Positions 62,822-64,000 of a stretch of DNA of 64,000 bases are shown here, piece by piece (positions within the stretch are counted from its first letter, which is position 1; each line of letters begins with the position of its first letter). Position numbers and translations under genes: made by a program. This stretch comes from Flexivirga endophytica (GTDB lineage Bacteria; Actinomycetota; Actinomycetes; Actinomycetales; Dermatophilaceae). A model generated the notes under the pieces. That model was given only the letters and a program-made list of their open reading frames with translations. It ran no database searches and was not told the origin of the DNA. The stretch spans positions 124,001 through 188,000 of the forward strand of contig NZ_BMHI01000004.1 of the NCBI RefSeq assembly GCF_014640635.1, written 5' to 3'.

Positions 62822-63322
62822 ATGACTACTCCGGACGAGACCGAAGCATCTGACCCGGCAACGCCCAGTGGCACCCAACGGCGGACGGTGTTGCGTTCCG
62901 CGGGCATGGCAGGGGGCGCCGTCGTCGCAGCCGCCGCACTCGCGGCGTGCGGAGGCTCGTCCGGCTCCGCCGGCGCCGCCGCGGCCGATACCGGTGACGC
63001 GTCGGGCGATGCCGCGTCGAGCGGGGCCCCCACCGGCGGACAGGGCATCGCCAAATCCAAAGTGCCGGTCGGCAGCGGCGTCATCGACGACGATCTGAAG
63101 GCTGTCGTCACCCAACCGGCCGAGGGTGAGTTCAAGGCGTTCAGCTACGTCTGCACCCACCAGGGCTGTCCCGTCACCAAGATCAGTGGCGACACGATCA
63201 GCTGCCCCTGTCACGGCAGCCAGTTCAGCACCAAGGACGGCTCGGTCAAGAACGGCCCGGCGACCAAGCCCCTCAGCCCGATGAAGGCCACCGTGAAGGG
63301 CTCGCAGGTCATCGTCAGCTGA
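62822..63322 (+). CDS. Rieske [2Fe-2S] lipoprotein, Tat-exported
   Basis: 166 aa. QRRTVLRSAGMAGGAVVAAA (residues about 19-38) is a twin-arginine signal, followed by the lipobox LAAC, then a low-complexity Gly/Ala/Ser linker (about 43-75). The Rieske domain has CTHQGC and CPCHGS, which supply the two Cys and two His ligands of the cluster. The domain is small and lacks the transmembrane helix of cytochrome bc1 Rieske proteins, so it is a free-standing extracellular electron carrier or ferredoxin-like subunit. No partner oxidoreductase is encoded nearby. Confidence 0.88.
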   Translation: MTTPDETEASDPATPSGTQRRTVLRSAGMAGGAVVAAAALAACGGSSGSAGAAAADTGDASGDAASSGAPTGGQGIAKSKVPVGSGVIDDDLKAVVTQPAEGEFKAFSYVCTHQGCPVTKISGDTISCPCHGSQFSTKDGSVKNGPATKPLSPMKATVKGSQVIVS

Positions 63323-63359
63323 GCGCACCCGCAGCGACCGTAGTCCGGCTCTGCTTGAC

Positions 63360-63433
63360 GTGATTTTGGGACGACGGTCGTTCGGTCCGTGTGGGTTGTG
63401 GCGTCATGCGTGTGATTTAGGGACGACGGTCGT
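63360..63433. repeat. Direct repeat pair with 52-bp period
   Basis: GTGATTTTGGGACGACGGTCGT (63360-63381, first 20 bases diagnostic) recurs with one mismatch at 63412-63433. The repeat period is 52 bp, the same as in the array at 45061-45186, and both contain CGACNGTCGT. The rest of the 181-bp gap 63323-63503 shows no gene. Confidence 0.75.
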
Positions 63434-63491
63434 CACGAAGTGCCGGCGCGGTACGCGACCGGTGCTGTTCGGGACTGTCCGACGCACTCCA

Positions 63492-63497
63492 TAGAGT
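63492..63497 (+). promoter_or_regulatory. -10 hexamer TAGAGT, leaderless-type promoter of uvrC
   Basis: TAGAGT ends 6 nt before the GTG at 63504; the GGAG in between is too close to serve as a ribosome-binding site. Confidence 0.5.
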
Positions 63498-63503
63498 GGA
63501 GTC

Positions 63504-64000
63504 GTGGCTGATCCGTCGACCTACCGCCCGAAGCCGGGGGAGATCCCGGTCGATCCGGGTGTCTACAAATTCCGGGACAAGGACCGCCGGGTCATCTACG
63601 TCGGCAAGGCCAAGTCGCTGCGCAGCCGGTTGTCGTCATACTTCCAGGACATCGCGGCATTGCATCCGCGCACCCGGACGATGGTGACGACCGGCGCGAG
63701 CGTCGAATGGACCGTCGTGCGCAACGAGGTCGAAGCGCTGCAACTCGAATACTCCTGGATCAAGGAGTTCGATCCGCGCTTCAACGTCAAGTACCGCGAC
63801 GACAAGTCCTATCCCTACCTCGCGGTGACGATGGGCGAGGAGTTCCCCCGGGCGCAGGTCATGCGCGGCACCAAGCGCAAGGGCACCCGCTACTTCGGTC
63901 CCTACGCGCACGCCTGGGCCATCCGCGAGACCCTCGACCAGTTGTTGCGGGTCTTTCCGGTGCGCACCTGCAGCAGCGGAGTCTTCAAGCGGGCCGGCCA
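63504..64000 (+). CDS. uvrC: UvrABC system protein C (5' part; runs off the window)
   Basis: 165 residues are visible. [19 protein letters not shown] and [18 protein letters not shown] form the start of the GIY-YIG nuclease domain (residues about 12-46; the motif is GVY...VIYVGKA), which makes the 3' incision. [20 protein letters not shown] and VFPVRTC follow as in all UvrC proteins. The UVR, RNase H-like and HhH domains lie beyond the window. GTG 63504 gives the standard [15 protein letters not shown] start. Confidence 0.95.
   Translation, partial: MADPSTYRPKPGEIPVDPGVYKFRDKDRRVIYVGKAKSLRSRLSSYFQDIAALHPRTRTMVTTGASVEWTVVRNEVEALQLEYSWIKEFDPRFNVKYRDDKSYPYLAVTMGEEFPRAQVMRGTKRKGTRYFGPYAHAWAIRETLDQLLRVFPVRTCSSGVFKRAG

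Overview
The window is a GC-rich, gene-dense stretch of an actinobacterial chromosome. Two features point to this: the linkage rpsA - coaE - uvrB - uvrA - uvrC, and a dephospho-CoA kinase fused to a GrpB-like domain. Codon use, Tat-type lipoproteins and the lack of mycolic-acid genes suggest the order Micrococcales, possibly Dermacoccaceae or a relative. That placement is inference. I see no rRNA, tRNA, insertion sequence, prophage or CRISPR array.

Layout. 1-4156: accessory genes (DUF222/HNH endonuclease, a frameshifted SGNH hydrolase, a YnfA-like membrane protein, an M20 peptidase). 4197-25733: a cell-envelope glycan locus with methyltransferases, a flippase, two large AftD-like GT-C arabinofuranosyltransferase homologues, a smaller GT-C-like membrane protein, GT2 and GT4 glycosyltransferases, a DUF2613-like mini-protein, an OafA-type acyltransferase, a three-gene heptose-phosphate module and a DUF3068 protein. 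25814-31298: a housekeeping block (methyltransferase, rpsA, coaE) with a TetR/membrane-protein pair. 31397-35763: a carbohydrate ABC transporter. 35799-38902: a ClC channel, then a MarR-regulated MFS exporter. 38982-45048: lipoate ligase, SDR, ThrE-type exporter, acylphosphatase, uvrB and a DUF3817 protein. 45208-55936: a GntR-controlled catabolic cluster resembling ectoine/hydroxyectoine degradation. 56009-64000: tartrate/malate-type dehydrogenase, EamA transporter, NlpC/P60 peptidase, MBL hydrolase, uvrA, a Rieske lipoprotein and the 5' part of uvrC.

How the genes work together. The envelope locus holds most parts needed to build, modify and export a surface polysaccharide. The catabolic cluster has a hydrolase, a deacetylase, two aminotransferases, an aldehyde dehydrogenase and an importer. 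Two divergent promoter regions in it share one 18-bp palindromic operator, presumably for the cluster's GntR regulator.

The most unusual signals lie below gene level. (1) The 7-mer GTATGNC occurs about 106 times by hand count on the two strands together, far above base-composition expectation, and nearly every GTATG is followed by NC. (2) Two different dispersed palindromic elements sit in frame inside the second AftD-like gene, and relatives of both lie elsewhere in the window. (3) Eight genes, including uvrA, uvrB and uvrC, have a TANNNT hexamer 6-8 nt before the start codon, as expected for leaderless mRNAs. (4) Two tandem-repeat patches 18 kb apart share a 52-bp period.
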